Below are positions 8,390 through 16,319 of a DNA stretch of 33,956 nt, in pieces. Made by a program: the position numbers and the translations under genes. Source of the stretch: DATKMK01 sp035541895 (GTDB lineage: Bacteria; Desulfobacterota; Binatia; HRBIN30; JACQVA1); contig DATKMK010000105.1 in assembly GCA_035541895.1 (NCBI GenBank), forward strand, positions 1-33,956. The letters run 5' to 3'. Each line of letters begins with the position of its first letter. Within the stretch, counting starts at the first letter, position 1. Below the pieces are notes generated by a model. The model saw nothing but the letters and a program-made list of their open reading frames with translations, did not search any database and was not told the origin of the DNA.

Positions 8390-9676
8390 ATGACGTCTGA
8401 CTTGTCACGCAAGCTGTTCGAGGAAGCCCGCAAGTTAATCCCCGGGGGCGTCAATAGCCCGGTGCGCGCGTGGAAGGCTGTGGGAGGCAATCCGCGCTTC
8501 ATTCAGCGCGCGCGCGGAAGTCGCGTGTTCGATGCAGACGGAAACGCGTACGTCGACTACGTCGGGTCGTGGGGGCCGATGATCCTCGGCCACGCGCACG
8601 CGAAAGTGTTGGCCGCGATTCACGACGCGATGCGCGACGGGACCAGCTTTGGCGCGCCGACCGCACGGGAGATCGAGTTGGCGCGAGCGATCGCTCAAGC
8701 CATTCCGTCGATCGAGATGGTGCGTCTGGTGAGTTCCGGCACCGAGGCGGGGATGACCGCGATTCGGTTGGCGCGGGCGTTCACTGGGCGGACCAAGGTG
8801 CTGAAGTTCAACGGCTGCTACCACGGCCACAGCGACGGCTTGCTGGTGCGTGCCGGTTCCGGAGCCCTGACCTTTGGGGTGCCCGACAGCCCGGGAGTTC
8901 CGCAGGCAATCGCGAGCCACACGTTGATCGCGGAGTTCAACGATCGCGAGAGCGTCGGCGCCTACTTCGCCGCGGAGGGCAAACAGATCGCAGCGGTGAT
9001 CGTGGAGCCGATCGTCGGCAACATGGGGGTCGTTGCGCCGCGCGCTGGATTCCTCGAGTTCCTGCGCGAGACGACCAGCGCCCACGGCGCACTGCTCATT
9101 TTCGACGAGGTCATCACCGGCTTTCGAGTCGCCTACGGCGGCGTGCAGCCGCTCATGGGGATAGCGGCAGATCTAACGTGTCTCGGAAAGATCGTCGGCG
9201 GCGGATTGCCGTTGGCTGCGTTCGGCGGCCGGCGCGCGATCATGGAGCAACTGGCGCCAGTCGGTCCCGTGTATCAAGCCGGGACGTTGTCGGGAAACCC
9301 TCTGGCGGTGGCGGCCGGGCTGGAGACGCTCGCGCAACTGCGGCACGGCGATCCCTACACGCGACTCGACACCTTGGGAGCGCAACTCGAAACCGGGCTG
9401 CGCGCGGCGCTAAGCAAGCATCGGGTGCACGGCGTCGTGAATCGCGTCGGCTCGATGTGGACGCTGTTCTTCGGCGTCGACGCGATGCGCAGCGGCACCG
9501 ACATTCCACTCGTCGATACCGCGACCTTCGCGGAGTTCTTCCACGGCATGCTGGATCGCGGGATCTACCTCCCGCCATCGACGTTCGAGGCCGCGTTCAT
9601 CTCGCTCGCACACAGCGAAGAGGACATCGACGAGACGGTGCGGGCCGCTGATGAGACGCTGGCGACGCTCGCGTAG
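8390..9676 (+). CDS. hemL: Glutamate-1-semialdehyde 2,1-aminomutase
   Basis: PLP enzyme that turns glutamate-1-semialdehyde into 5-aminolevulinate in the C5 route to heme. The frame stays open back to 8237, but the family N-terminus (LFEEARKLIPGGVNSPVRA) begins right after the ATG at 8390, giving 428 residues against 426 in E. coli. Seen motifs are GSWGPMILGHAH, the phosphate-binding SSGTEAG at about 115-121, FNGCYHGHSDG, IFDEVITGFR at about 237-246, and the PLP Lys at about 267 in CLGKIVGGGLP. YQAGTLSGNPLA follows. It opens the plus-strand block on the other side of the dnaA gap, and its stop lies 9 bases before the first ATP synthase accessory gene, so it may be cotranscribed with that operon. 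Confidence 0.97.
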   Translation: MTSDLSRKLFEEARKLIPGGVNSPVRAWKAVGGNPRFIQRARGSRVFDADGNAYVDYVGSWGPMILGHAHAKVLAAIHDAMRDGTSFGAPTAREIELARAIAQAIPSIEMVRLVSSGTEAGMTAIRLARAFTGRTKVLKFNGCYHGHSDGLLVRAGSGALTFGVPDSPGVPQAIASHTLIAEFNDRESVGAYFAAEGKQIAAVIVEPIVGNMGVVAPRAGFLEFLRETTSAHGALLIFDEVITGFRVAYGGVQPLMGIAADLTCLGKIVGGGLPLAAFGGRRAIMEQLAPVGPVYQAGTLSGNPLAVAAGLETLAQLRHGDPYTRLDTLGAQLETGLRAALSKHRVHGVVNRVGSMWTLFFGVDAMRSGTDIPLVDTATFAEFFHGMLDRGIYLPPSTFEAAFISLAHSEEDIDETVRAADETLATLA

Positions 9677-9685
9677 AGTGCGCGC

Positions 9686-9928
9686 GTGCCCGACGATGAA
9701 CCGAGAGACTCTGGTCTGATCAGCGGGGCGCGCTATGCCGGCTTCGGATTCGAATTTGCCGCGACGATTGTGGCCGGCGTCCTCGTCGGCAACTACCTCG
9801 ACCAATGGCTTGGGACCTCGCCATGGCTGTTGTTGCTGTTCACGCTCGGCGCGATGGTCGGGGCGGTGCAGCGCTTGATTTCGAGCTTGAAAAGGCATAG
9901 CTCGCGCGAGGCCGACCGCACGCAATGA
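9686..9928 (+). CDS. AtpZ/AtpI-family small membrane protein
   Basis: An 80-residue protein with two predicted membrane helices (about 14-36 and 45-66). The GARYAGFGFEFAATIVAGVLVG pattern, followed by YLDQWLGTSPW, is typical of the AtpZ/AtpI family, whose members precede F-type ATP synthase genes and have been linked to assembly of the c-ring and to Mg/Ca transport. The start is GTG at 9686. The stop overlaps the next start by 4 bases (ATGA), so the two are translationally coupled. Family assignment rests on pattern and position. Confidence 0.8.
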   Translation: MPDDEPRDSGLISGARYAGFGFEFAATIVAGVLVGNYLDQWLGTSPWLLLLFTLGAMVGAVQRLISSLKRHSSREADRTQ

Positions 9929-10287
9929 ATCTCGAACGGATCGAACTTCTCCACGCCGCCTTGCTCGGCGTCGCCGGCCTCGTCACGGCGATCACCGGCT
10001 GGTTGGACCTCGGCAGTCTGGTGCTCGGCGGGGCCGTGATGGCGGTCAATTTCCGCCTGCTCAGGGAGATCGTCCGCCGCGCCGTCCGTCCGGGCTACGG
10101 ACTCGGCTGGGCGCTGGTGTTGTTCGGCGCGAAGTTCGCGCTGTTTATCGGCTTGCTGGGGCTGGTGTTCTGGCGTGTGCGGGTCGACGGCCTCAGCTTC
10201 GCGGTCGGGGTAACCTTGCTGCTGACGGCCTGCGTCGTCGAGGCCCTGCGCGCGACGCCCGCAATTCCAACCGAAGGGACTGCCTAA
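9925..10287 (+). CDS. atpI: ATP synthase subunit I-like protein
   Basis: A 120-residue protein with four predicted membrane helices (about 8-26, 28-46, 62-84 and 90-108) and the motif GGAVMAVNFRLLREIVRR between the second and third, as in ATP synthase subunit I proteins. Proteins of this type are not part of the mature enzyme but help c-ring assembly. The start overlaps the preceding stop by 4 bases, and atpB begins 2 bases after its stop, so all three are one transcript. Sequence is poorly conserved in this family, so operon position carries much of the call. Confidence 0.75.
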   Translation: MNLERIELLHAALLGVAGLVTAITGWLDLGSLVLGGAVMAVNFRLLREIVRRAVRPGYGLGWALVLFGAKFALFIGLLGLVFWRVRVDGLSFAVGVTLLLTACVVEALRATPAIPTEGTA

Positions 10288-10289
10288 CC

Positions 10290-10988
10290 GTGGAACACGC
10301 CTTCACCTGGGTTTCGATCATCCCCGGCCTTAACTTGCTGCCGACGCATACGGCGACCGCGACGCTGGTGATGCTCGCCCTGATCGCCTGGGCGTTGGTC
10401 GCCGTGCGGCAAATGCGCGCGGCGGCGGATCCGATCGTACCGGACGCGACGTTCACCGCGCGCAACACGCTCGAAGTCTTCGTCGAAGTGTTCTCGGCCA
10501 ACATCGTCGAGCCGCTGATGGGACATCACGGCCGTAAGTATGTGCCGCTCTACGGCACGTTCTTCTTGTTCATCATCGCCGCCAACTTCTGCGGCTTGCT
10601 ACCCGGCTTCGCGCCGCCGACGAGCAATTTCAACGTGACCTTCGCGCTCGGCGTCACCTCGCTGGTGGCGTACACGTACTATGGCTTCGAAAGCGCGGGC
10701 GTTGGGTATCTCAAGCATTTCGCCGGACCGATCTGGTGGCTGGCATTCTTGATGGTGCCGCTGGAGATCATCGACAACCTGGTGCGGCCGGTCTCGCTCG
10801 CACTCCGTCTCTTCGGCAACATGACCGGCGACCACGTCGTGCTGGAAATTTTTACCGACCTCACGAAGGTGGTCGTGCCGGTGCTGTTCTATCTGCTCGG
10901 AAGCATGGTGTGCGTGATTCAGGCGTTCGTCTTCACGCTGCTGAGCGTGATCTACTTGTCGCTGGCGACCGCCCATCACGACCATTGA
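10290..10988 (+). CDS. atpB: F-type ATP synthase subunit a
   Basis: Membrane stator subunit of the Fo sector that forms the proton half-channels against the c-ring. The 232-residue product shows multiple membrane helices and the key helix with the essential Arg at about 173 (SLALRLFGNMTGDHVV). It is followed by the last helix with QAFVFTLLSVIYLSLA, whose Gln at about 211 matches the conserved E. coli position. The start is GTG at 10290, two bases after the preceding stop. The gene is followed by a 117-base gap and then atpE. Genes for subunits b, delta, alpha, gamma, beta and epsilon are not in the window, so the operon is split. Confidence 0.95.
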   Translation: MEHAFTWVSIIPGLNLLPTHTATATLVMLALIAWALVAVRQMRAAADPIVPDATFTARNTLEVFVEVFSANIVEPLMGHHGRKYVPLYGTFFLFIIAANFCGLLPGFAPPTSNFNVTFALGVTSLVAYTYYGFESAGVGYLKHFAGPIWWLAFLMVPLEIIDNLVRPVSLALRLFGNMTGDHVVLEIFTDLTKVVVPVLFYLLGSMVCVIQAFVFTLLSVIYLSLATAHHDH

Positions 10989-11105
10989 AAGTGAGGGACA
11001 TCGATTTGATTTTCACGGAGCGCTCGCGCGCCGAGGTGTGGCGATGAGGACAGAGAGGCGTGGCGCAACGGTGTTTCGAATGCTGAACGAAAGGAGGGAG
11101 ACAAC

Positions 11106-11423
11106 ATGCGCAAAGCACTGCAGTTGATGATGCTGAGCGGCGTGGTCTGGCTGCTCTCAGCCGGGCCGGCGTTGGCGGCCGAAGGCGCGGCCGATGGCAG
11201 CCGCGGGATCATCGCACTGGCCGCAGGTCTCGCCGTCGGCATCGCCGCGGTGGGCGCCGGGTTGGGGCAGGGGCGCGCCGTGGCCGCGGCCATGGAATCG
11301 ATCGGACGCAATCCAAACGCTGCCGATCGTATCCAGACGCCGATGATTCTCGGCATCGCGTTCATGGAAGCACTGGCGATCTACGCGCTGGTGATCGCGT
11401 TCTTTTTGCAAGGCAAAGTCTGA
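11106..11423 (+). CDS. atpE: F-type ATP synthase subunit c
   Basis: Proteolipid that forms the rotor ring. The 105-residue product has an N-terminal hydrophobic segment resembling a cleavable signal peptide (1-24, ending ALA before AEG), then two helices joined by the polar RNP loop (68-70). The ion-carrying Glu is at about 88 in FMEALAIYAL. The residue after it is Ala, not the Ser or Thr of sodium-binding rings, which points to proton coupling as in chloroplast-type EALTIY helices. A strong ribosome binding site (AAGGAGGGAG) precedes the ATG. It is longer than the 79-residue E. coli subunit c because of the leader. A hairpin terminator follows. Confidence 0.95.
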   Translation: MRKALQLMMLSGVVWLLSAGPALAAEGAADGSRGIIALAAGLAVGIAAVGAGLGQGRAVAAAMESIGRNPNAADRIQTPMILGIAFMEALAIYALVIAFFLQGKV

Positions 11424-11453
11424 ACGGCGACGCGTCGCCGAACGATCCACGTG

Positions 11454-11482
11454 AGAGGCAGGGGCATCACCCCTGCCTCTTT
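11454..11482. terminator. Hairpin terminator shared by convergent genes
   Basis: A perfect 11-bp stem (AGAGGCAGGGG with CCCCTGCCTCT) around a 5-base loop, followed by a broken T-run on the plus strand (TTTGCGTTT). It lies 30 bases after the atpE stop. Its right arm overlaps the last codons of the minus-strand membrane protein gene, whose stop is at 11467, so the structure is mainly placed to end the atp transcript. Confidence 0.65.
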
Positions 11483-13227
11483 GCGTTTGAGCGGATCGCC
11501 GCTACCGGCTGCAGGCATTCGTAGCAGGCGAGTTCGTTCGAGTTCAGCAGCGGGAAGCGCCGTAGCACCCCGGCGTAGCGGGCATGAATCGGATCGAAGC
11601 GCGCGCTGTCGGCGTTGGGTTCGTAGCAAAGGACCATGCGCTCGGCGCAGGTCCATTCGATCATCGCGTCGTCGAAGACGGGTTCGACCGTGACTTGATC
11701 GAGCAAGTGGTAGTCGCGCTGAAAAAAGCTGTCGGGTGTCAGAATGCGTGGGTACTCTTCACGCGTCGTCAGCAACAACACGTGTCGCTCGGGGAATCGT
11801 TGGCGCAACTCGATGAGTCCGTCGAGTAAATTCACCCCATACACCGCCGGCGCCGGATGCATGATCAGCGAGAGATTGTTCGCGGCATAGACGACCATGC
11901 CCACCGCCACGAGCGCAACGACTCCGCGGCGGAGCCATGCCCACCGCGCGAGCCATTGCGTCACGACATACGCGGGCAGGAGCGCGAAGAACAGGTGCAG
12001 CGGGAGGAGATTGTACGTGCGCTTGCTCGACGGAAGCCCGTAGCCGCCATTGGTGAGCGTCATCAAAACCGCGTCCCACAGCAGCAGCCCCAATAACACC
12101 GGCGCGTTCGCCGGAATCCGTAGCCAGCGCCGCAATGCGGGGACGACGCCAAGCGCGGCGATCAATGTGCCGGCGACGTACCACTGCCCCAAGGGCCAGC
12201 GCAGGTACGCACCGTAAATGCCGATGTGGTACACGGGCGAATCGAACGGCAACCGCAGGATCGTGGTGAAGATGCGCACCAAGTAGTCCCACTCGTAGAG
12301 TGAGCCCGCCTGGCGCGTGGTCATCTCCAATAGTCCGCGAAACTGCATCAACACCGGGCTGCCGGCGAGCAGGAAGGCCATCGCGTACACGACCAGCCCG
12401 CGCCGGCGCCGCGTCACCAGCCCGAAGCCGGCCAGAAACGCTCCCACGGCGACCACGGCGGACCACGCCGTCTGGGTGAAGAACAACGAGACCCCGCCCA
12501 GCAGTCCGCACAGGAGCCACACGCCGAGGTGGTCGGGATGCTGCCAGATCAAGGTCGCCAGCAGCAGCGTGCCGAAGTAGAAGATGTGGCTGTCGATGTG
12601 TCCGTAGCTGACGTACGAGAACCACAGCCACACGTAGTTCGTCGCCAGCCCGCAGACGATGGCCGCGGCCCAGCGACGACTGAGCGTCGCCGCGAAGTAG
12701 GTATAGATCATCGCCAGCGACAGACAGCTTACGATCAGCTTGCCGACGCGATGCCAAAACAACGTCGGCTCGAACACGAACATCAGGAAGTTGAACGCGA
12801 GCGAGTGCAGGTAGGTGAAATTGTCGTCGACGCCGTGGACGCTCAGAATGTCGACCCGCAAACCGTTGGTTGCGGCACCCGCGGCGGTCGCAAACCACGC
12901 GATCGAATCGCCGGTGTATGCCCAGCGCCAGTTGTCGTAGAACGGCAGCCAATATGCCGCGAAGATCGCGATCAGCGCCGCGGGCAGCGGCAGATCGCGT
13001 AGCCAGACACGAACCGGCAACAGCGATCCGCTGAGCGAGCGGATCGCCAGCGTCAGCACGACAAGCGCCGCCAGCCACACCGCATCGAGGCGCCACTGCA
13101 CGACGTACGGATCGAACCGCCACGCGAAGTATGCGAACAAGCTCCACGCGACGACCGTGCCCACCGCCGCGATTCGTTCGGCACGCCGTTGAGGGTGAGA
13201 ACCGACCTCCGCCGCTGCGTCCGACAT
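11467..13227 (-). CDS. Large multi-pass membrane protein, GT-C-like (function unknown)
   Basis: A 586-residue protein with about 11-12 hydrophobic helices spread over residues 20-460 and a soluble C-terminal domain of about 120 residues. The layout resembles GT-C glycosyltransferases that use lipid-linked sugars: a first loop with YTGDSIAWF at about 104-111, many aromatic-rich helices, and a final globular part. I cannot match it to a named family. The C-terminal domain has several Cys (WTCAERMVLC and ACYEC). The frame extends upstream to a TTG at 13263, but the ATG at 13227 leaves a 106-base divergent gap to the next gene and is preferred; neither start has a clear ribosome binding site. The gene is isolated between the atp genes and threonine ammonia-lyase. 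Confidence 0.75.
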   Translation of the reverse strand: MSDAAAEVGSHPQRRAERIAAVGTVVAWSLFAYFAWRFDPYVVQWRLDAVWLAALVVLTLAIRSLSGSLLPVRVWLRDLPLPAALIAIFAAYWLPFYDNWRWAYTGDSIAWFATAAGAATNGLRVDILSVHGVDDNFTYLHSLAFNFLMFVFEPTLFWHRVGKLIVSCLSLAMIYTYFAATLSRRWAAAIVCGLATNYVWLWFSYVSYGHIDSHIFYFGTLLLATLIWQHPDHLGVWLLCGLLGGVSLFFTQTAWSAVVAVGAFLAGFGLVTRRRRGLVVYAMAFLLAGSPVLMQFRGLLEMTTRQAGSLYEWDYLVRIFTTILRLPFDSPVYHIGIYGAYLRWPLGQWYVAGTLIAALGVVPALRRWLRIPANAPVLLGLLLWDAVLMTLTNGGYGLPSSKRTYNLLPLHLFFALLPAYVVTQWLARWAWLRRGVVALVAVGMVVYAANNLSLIMHPAPAVYGVNLLDGLIELRQRFPERHVLLLTTREEYPRILTPDSFFQRDYHLLDQVTVEPVFDDAMIEWTCAERMVLCYEPNADSARFDPIHARYAGVLRRFPLLNSNELACYECLQPVAAIRSNAKRQG

Positions 13228-13333
13228 GGCGGCGGGGATAGCGAACGCGGTCGCATGACTCAAGCGCGCCGCGACGATGCGACGAAGGTGGACGGCAGTG
13301 GCGTCGTGCCGCCGTCTGTGCTTTCACCAGGGC

Positions 13334-14584
13334 GTGGCTGGGCAAGCGGCTTTTGACGAGCGAGTCGCGCTCGAGCAGATCCGCGCCGCACGCGCGCGCG
13401 GCGCCGGCATCGTGAAGGTGACGCCGCTCGATCAGAGCGCCACTTTCAGCACGATGTGCCAACGCGAGATTTTCCTGAAGTTGGAGAATCTCCAGAAAAC
13501 GGGATCGTTCAAAGTGCGCGGCGCCCTCAACAAGATTCAATCGCTCGACGACGCGGCCAAACGGCGCGGCGTCGTCACTGCATCGGCCGGCAATCACGCG
13601 CAAGGCGTCGCCTACGCCGCGCAGCGCGAGGGAGTGCCGGTGACGGTGGTGATGCCCGAGACCGCCTCGTTCAGCAAGGTCGCCGCGACCAGCGGCTACG
13701 GCGCGCGGGTCGTGCTCGCCGGCCGCGATTACAACGAGTCCCACGCGCACGCGGTGCAGCTCGCGCAAGAACAGCACGCCACTTTCGTCCACGCCTTCGA
13801 CGATCGCGACGTCATCGCCGGCCAGGCCACGCTCGGCCTGGAGGTGCTCGATCAACTGCCCGATGTCGATACCGTGGTCGTGCCGGTCGGCGGCGGTGGA
13901 TTGCTCGCGGGCATCGCGTCGGCCCTGCGCGGGGCGGGATCGCACGTGCGCCTGATCGGGGTCCAAGCCGCCGGCGCCTCGTCATTGTTGCCGAGCATCC
14001 GCTCCGGACACCGAGTCGAACTGACCGCGGTCGACACCATCGCCGATGGCCTGGCGACTCGCATGATCGGCGCGCTGCCGTTCGAGATCATCCGAGCGAC
14101 GATCGACGACGCGGTGGAAGTCGACGACGCCGCGATTGCCGACGCGGTGCTGTTGCTGCTCGAACGCGCAAAGACGGTGGTCGAAGGCGCCGGCGCGGTG
14201 GGACTGGCGGCGTGTCTGTCCGGCCGGCTGCCGGCGACGGCGTCGAAGGTCGCGGTCATCATCACCGGCGGCAACATCGACACCAACTTGCTCGATCGCA
14301 TCATCAACCTCGGCCTGGTCGAAGAAGGACGGCTGTTCCGCTTCACCACCCGCCTCGCCGATCGCCCGGGCGAGCTGCAGCGACTGGTCACCTGCGTCGC
14401 GGCGTGCCGCGCCAACATCCACCAAATCAGCCATCAGCGGGCGCAGCCGGGGCTGGCGTTGACGCAGGCCTCGGTGACGTTGGAGCTGGAGACCCGCGGC
14501 CGCGATCACATCAACGAAATCGAGCGAGCCTTGACCACCGCGGGATTCGAGCTAATCGGTGACCACAACGCTTCCGCAGGGTAG
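13334..14584 (+). CDS. ilvA: Threonine ammonia-lyase with C-terminal ACT domain
   Basis: PLP enzyme that deaminates threonine to 2-oxobutanoate, the first step toward isoleucine or threonine breakdown. From the GTG at 13334 the product has 416 residues: a fold-type II PLP domain with the Schiff-base Lys at about 60 (TGSFKVRGALNK), SAGNHAQG at about 84-91 and the glycine loop PVGGGGLLAG at about 184-193. An ACT regulatory domain runs from about 340 to the end (FTTRLADRPGELQRLV onward). The frame is open back to an ATG at 13277, but that adds a non-homologous Arg-rich stretch and leaves almost no room upstream. The single ACT domain and length match the roughly 400-residue biosynthetic/catabolic type and not the 514-residue E. 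coli IlvA. Serine dehydratase activity is possible. Confidence 0.93.
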   Translation: MAGQAAFDERVALEQIRAARARGAGIVKVTPLDQSATFSTMCQREIFLKLENLQKTGSFKVRGALNKIQSLDDAAKRRGVVTASAGNHAQGVAYAAQREGVPVTVVMPETASFSKVAATSGYGARVVLAGRDYNESHAHAVQLAQEQHATFVHAFDDRDVIAGQATLGLEVLDQLPDVDTVVVPVGGGGLLAGIASALRGAGSHVRLIGVQAAGASSLLPSIRSGHRVELTAVDTIADGLATRMIGALPFEIIRATIDDAVEVDDAAIADAVLLLLERAKTVVEGAGAVGLAACLSGRLPATASKVAVIITGGNIDTNLLDRIINLGLVEEGRLFRFTTRLADRPGELQRLVTCVAACRANIHQISHQRAQPGLALTQASVTLELETRGRDHINEIERALTTAGFELIGDHNASAG

Positions 14585-14641
14585 GCGGCCGCGATCGATT
14601 TCGTTTCAGGGCCGATCGGTTTTCGGATAAGAGGCGGAGAC

Positions 14642-15193
14642 ATGAGCACGGAGTGCCTTGAAATCCTCGACCCGACGGCGCCGGCGCCACGCGGCGGCGC
14701 GACGCCGAACCCTCGCTTGCCGACGCTGACCGGACGCGTGCTCGGCATTCGCCGTGACGCGGTGTGGAAGTCCTTTACACACTTCACCGCCGCGATCGCC
14801 GACATCGCGCGAACGCGGTGGGGCGTGCGCGACGTGGTGTTCTTCGACCCGGGCGTGCGGCTGGGGACGACGGAAGAGGAACGGCGAAAGGTGGCGGGCT
14901 TCGTGCGCGCCGTCGACGCGGCGATCGTCGGCCTCGGCACTTGAGGGTCGTGCACGTCGTGGAGTGTCCACGACACGATCGAGTGCGAACGCGCCGGGAT
15001 CCCGGCGGCGGTCGTCGTCACCGAAGTGTTCGCCAACCTGGCGCAGACCGCGGCGCGGGCGCGTGGTTACGATCAGCTCGCGACGCTGGTGTTGCCGCAT
15101 CCGATGGAGACGCGGACGGTGGCGGAGATTCAGCGCATCGCCGAAGAGCGTGCGGCGGATCTGCTGGCGCTCTTGGTCCAGCCCACGGCTTGA
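14642..15193 (+). CDS. UGSC-family selenoprotein (in-frame TGA read as selenocysteine)
   Basis: A single reading frame of 183 codons crosses an in-frame TGA at codon 101 (14942-14944). The residues around it read GLGT-U-G-S-C-TSWSVHD, exactly the U-G-S-C motif that names the UGSC family of selenoproteins and Cys homologues. Both halves fit the family: the N-terminus has an LDPT motif, and the part after TGA continues IECERAGIPAAVVVTEVF and LPHPMET in the same frame with the same high-GC codon use. Conventional gene calling would give a 100-residue protein and lose the C-terminal half. A hairpin fitting bacterial SECIS rules begins 11 nt after the TGA. Sec101 and Cys104 could form a selenenylsulfide redox pair; the substrate is not known to me. 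Start ATG with a modest GGCGGAG site. A partner gene starts 17 bases downstream of the stop. Confidence 0.9.
14956..14974 (+). promoter_or_regulatory. SECIS-like hairpin for UGA recoding
   Basis: GTCGTGGA and TCCACGAC form a perfect 8-bp stem closing a GTG loop. The stem starts 11 nt after the TGA, and the loop lies 19-21 nt after it. Known bacterial SECIS elements sit directly downstream of UGA, inside the coding region, with a small apical loop that has G among its first two bases about 16-37 nt away. All these conditions are met here. SelB would bind this loop to deliver selenocysteinyl-tRNA. Confidence 0.75.
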
Positions 15194-15209
15194 GCAGGTA
15201 GCCGAGGCG

Positions 15210-16319
15210 ATGCGCGGGACTTTGCTCTCGGAGGTGTACTCGCTGCCGGCGGATGCCGAGGCGTTTCTCGACTTCGCCGAACGCCGCGGCTGGGGCGACG
15301 GCTTACCGCTGATTCCGCCGACCGCCGAGCGCGTGCAGACCATGCTCGACACGGTTGCCGAGCTTCCCGAGACCGTGATCGGCGTGGTCGAACCGCGGCG
15401 TGGCGATGCCACGGTCGAGAAGGTCGCGATCAACGCAGTGATGGCGGGCTGCCGGCCCGCGTACTTTCCTGCGGTGGTGGCCGCGGTCCGCGCGGTCTGC
15501 GATCCCGCCTTCAATCTCTACGCGCTCAACACCACCACGTGTGGTGCGACCCCGGCGTTGATGATCAACGGCCCCGCGCGACACGCGCTCGGCATCGAGT
15601 GCGGCTACAGTTGCTTGGGGCACAACGGGCGCGCCAACGCGACCATCGGTCGCGCGCTCCGCCTGGTGATGCGTAACGTCGGCGGCGCGCTCCCCGGAGC
15701 GGTGAGCAAATCGACCTTCGGGCAACCCGGGCGGGTCTCGTTGTGCTTCGGCGAGTGGGAAGAGAAGAGCCCGTGGCACCCGTTCCACGTGCGGCGGGGC
15801 TATCAACCGGAAGACAGCGTTGTCACCGTGCACTGTGCGACGGGGACGCAGGACATCGCCGACATCTGGGCCGAGACGGGAGAGGAACTGATCTGGGTGC
15901 TGGCGCATTCCATCGACTGGATCGGCAACAACAAGGTGTTGGTGGCGCAAGCGGAAGGGGAGATGCTGTTGCTGCTGTGCCCCGACTTTGCCCACAAGAT
16001 CGCCCGCGACGGTTTATCGATCCCGGATGTGCAACGGCGGCTGTTCGAGCAGACGCGCACCCCGATCGAGCGCTGGCATCGTTGCCACTGGCCCAAGCTC
16101 GAAGCCCGTGGGTTCGTCGAGAACGGCACCGTGCCGCTGTGTGCGCGTCCCGACCAGTTCCTCATCGCGGTCGCGGGAGGCGAATCCGGACATCACGCGC
16201 TGAACTTCTGTACGTTTGGACTCACCCGATCGGTTTCCCAGTCTTTTGCGCTCACAGCTGACGTCGGCGCAGGCGAGTTCTGCCCGCTGCCAGATGCGTC
16301 GGGCGGCGGCGCGAGCTAG
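15210..16319 (+). CDS. Conserved protein linked to the UGSC selenoprotein
   Basis: A 369-residue soluble protein that I cannot assign a function. It begins at the ATG at 15210; the longer open frame back to 14754 is an overlapping shadow of the selenoprotein gene. Notable stretches are WGDGLPLIPPT at about 28-38, a Cys-bearing core (Cys81 in MAGCRPAYFP, Cys97, Cys111 in TTTCGATP, Cys131 and Cys135 in ECGYSCLGHNGRAN), and a Gly-rich region. No signal peptide or membrane helix is seen. It lies 16 bases after the selenoprotein stop with a GAGG site between, so the two are an operon and probably act in one pathway. The invariant-looking Cys and Asn/Gly-rich motifs suggest an enzyme. Its stop overlaps the convergent lipoprotein stop at a shared CTAG. 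Confidence 0.85.
   Translation: MRGTLLSEVYSLPADAEAFLDFAERRGWGDGLPLIPPTAERVQTMLDTVAELPETVIGVVEPRRGDATVEKVAINAVMAGCRPAYFPAVVAAVRAVCDPAFNLYALNTTTCGATPALMINGPARHALGIECGYSCLGHNGRANATIGRALRLVMRNVGGALPGAVSKSTFGQPGRVSLCFGEWEEKSPWHPFHVRRGYQPEDSVVTVHCATGTQDIADIWAETGEELIWVLAHSIDWIGNNKVLVAQAEGEMLLLLCPDFAHKIARDGLSIPDVQRRLFEQTRTPIERWHRCHWPKLEARGFVENGTVPLCARPDQFLIAVAGGESGHHALNFCTFGLTRSVSQSFALTADVGAGEFCPLPDASGGGAS

Noticed and set aside
11759..13966. 735-residue minus-strand frame
   Set aside because: It spans two real genes in other frames (the membrane protein and threonine ammonia-lyase) and has shadow composition.
14642..14944. Selenoprotein gene as a 100-residue protein ending at TGA, or a pseudogene
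   Set aside because: The U-G-S-C motif sits precisely on the TGA, the frame continues with family-like sequence and a SECIS-like hairpin follows, so recoding explains the data better.
14754..15209. N-terminal extension of the UGSC partner protein to 521 residues
   Set aside because: This stretch overlaps the selenoprotein gene in another frame and is Arg/Ser-rich with no family likeness. The ATG at 15210 is the natural start.
16316..16319. Shared CTAG providing the stop codon for both convergent genes
   Set aside because: It is real but trivial: CTAG reads TAG on both strands and such tail-to-tail contacts are common in compact genomes.
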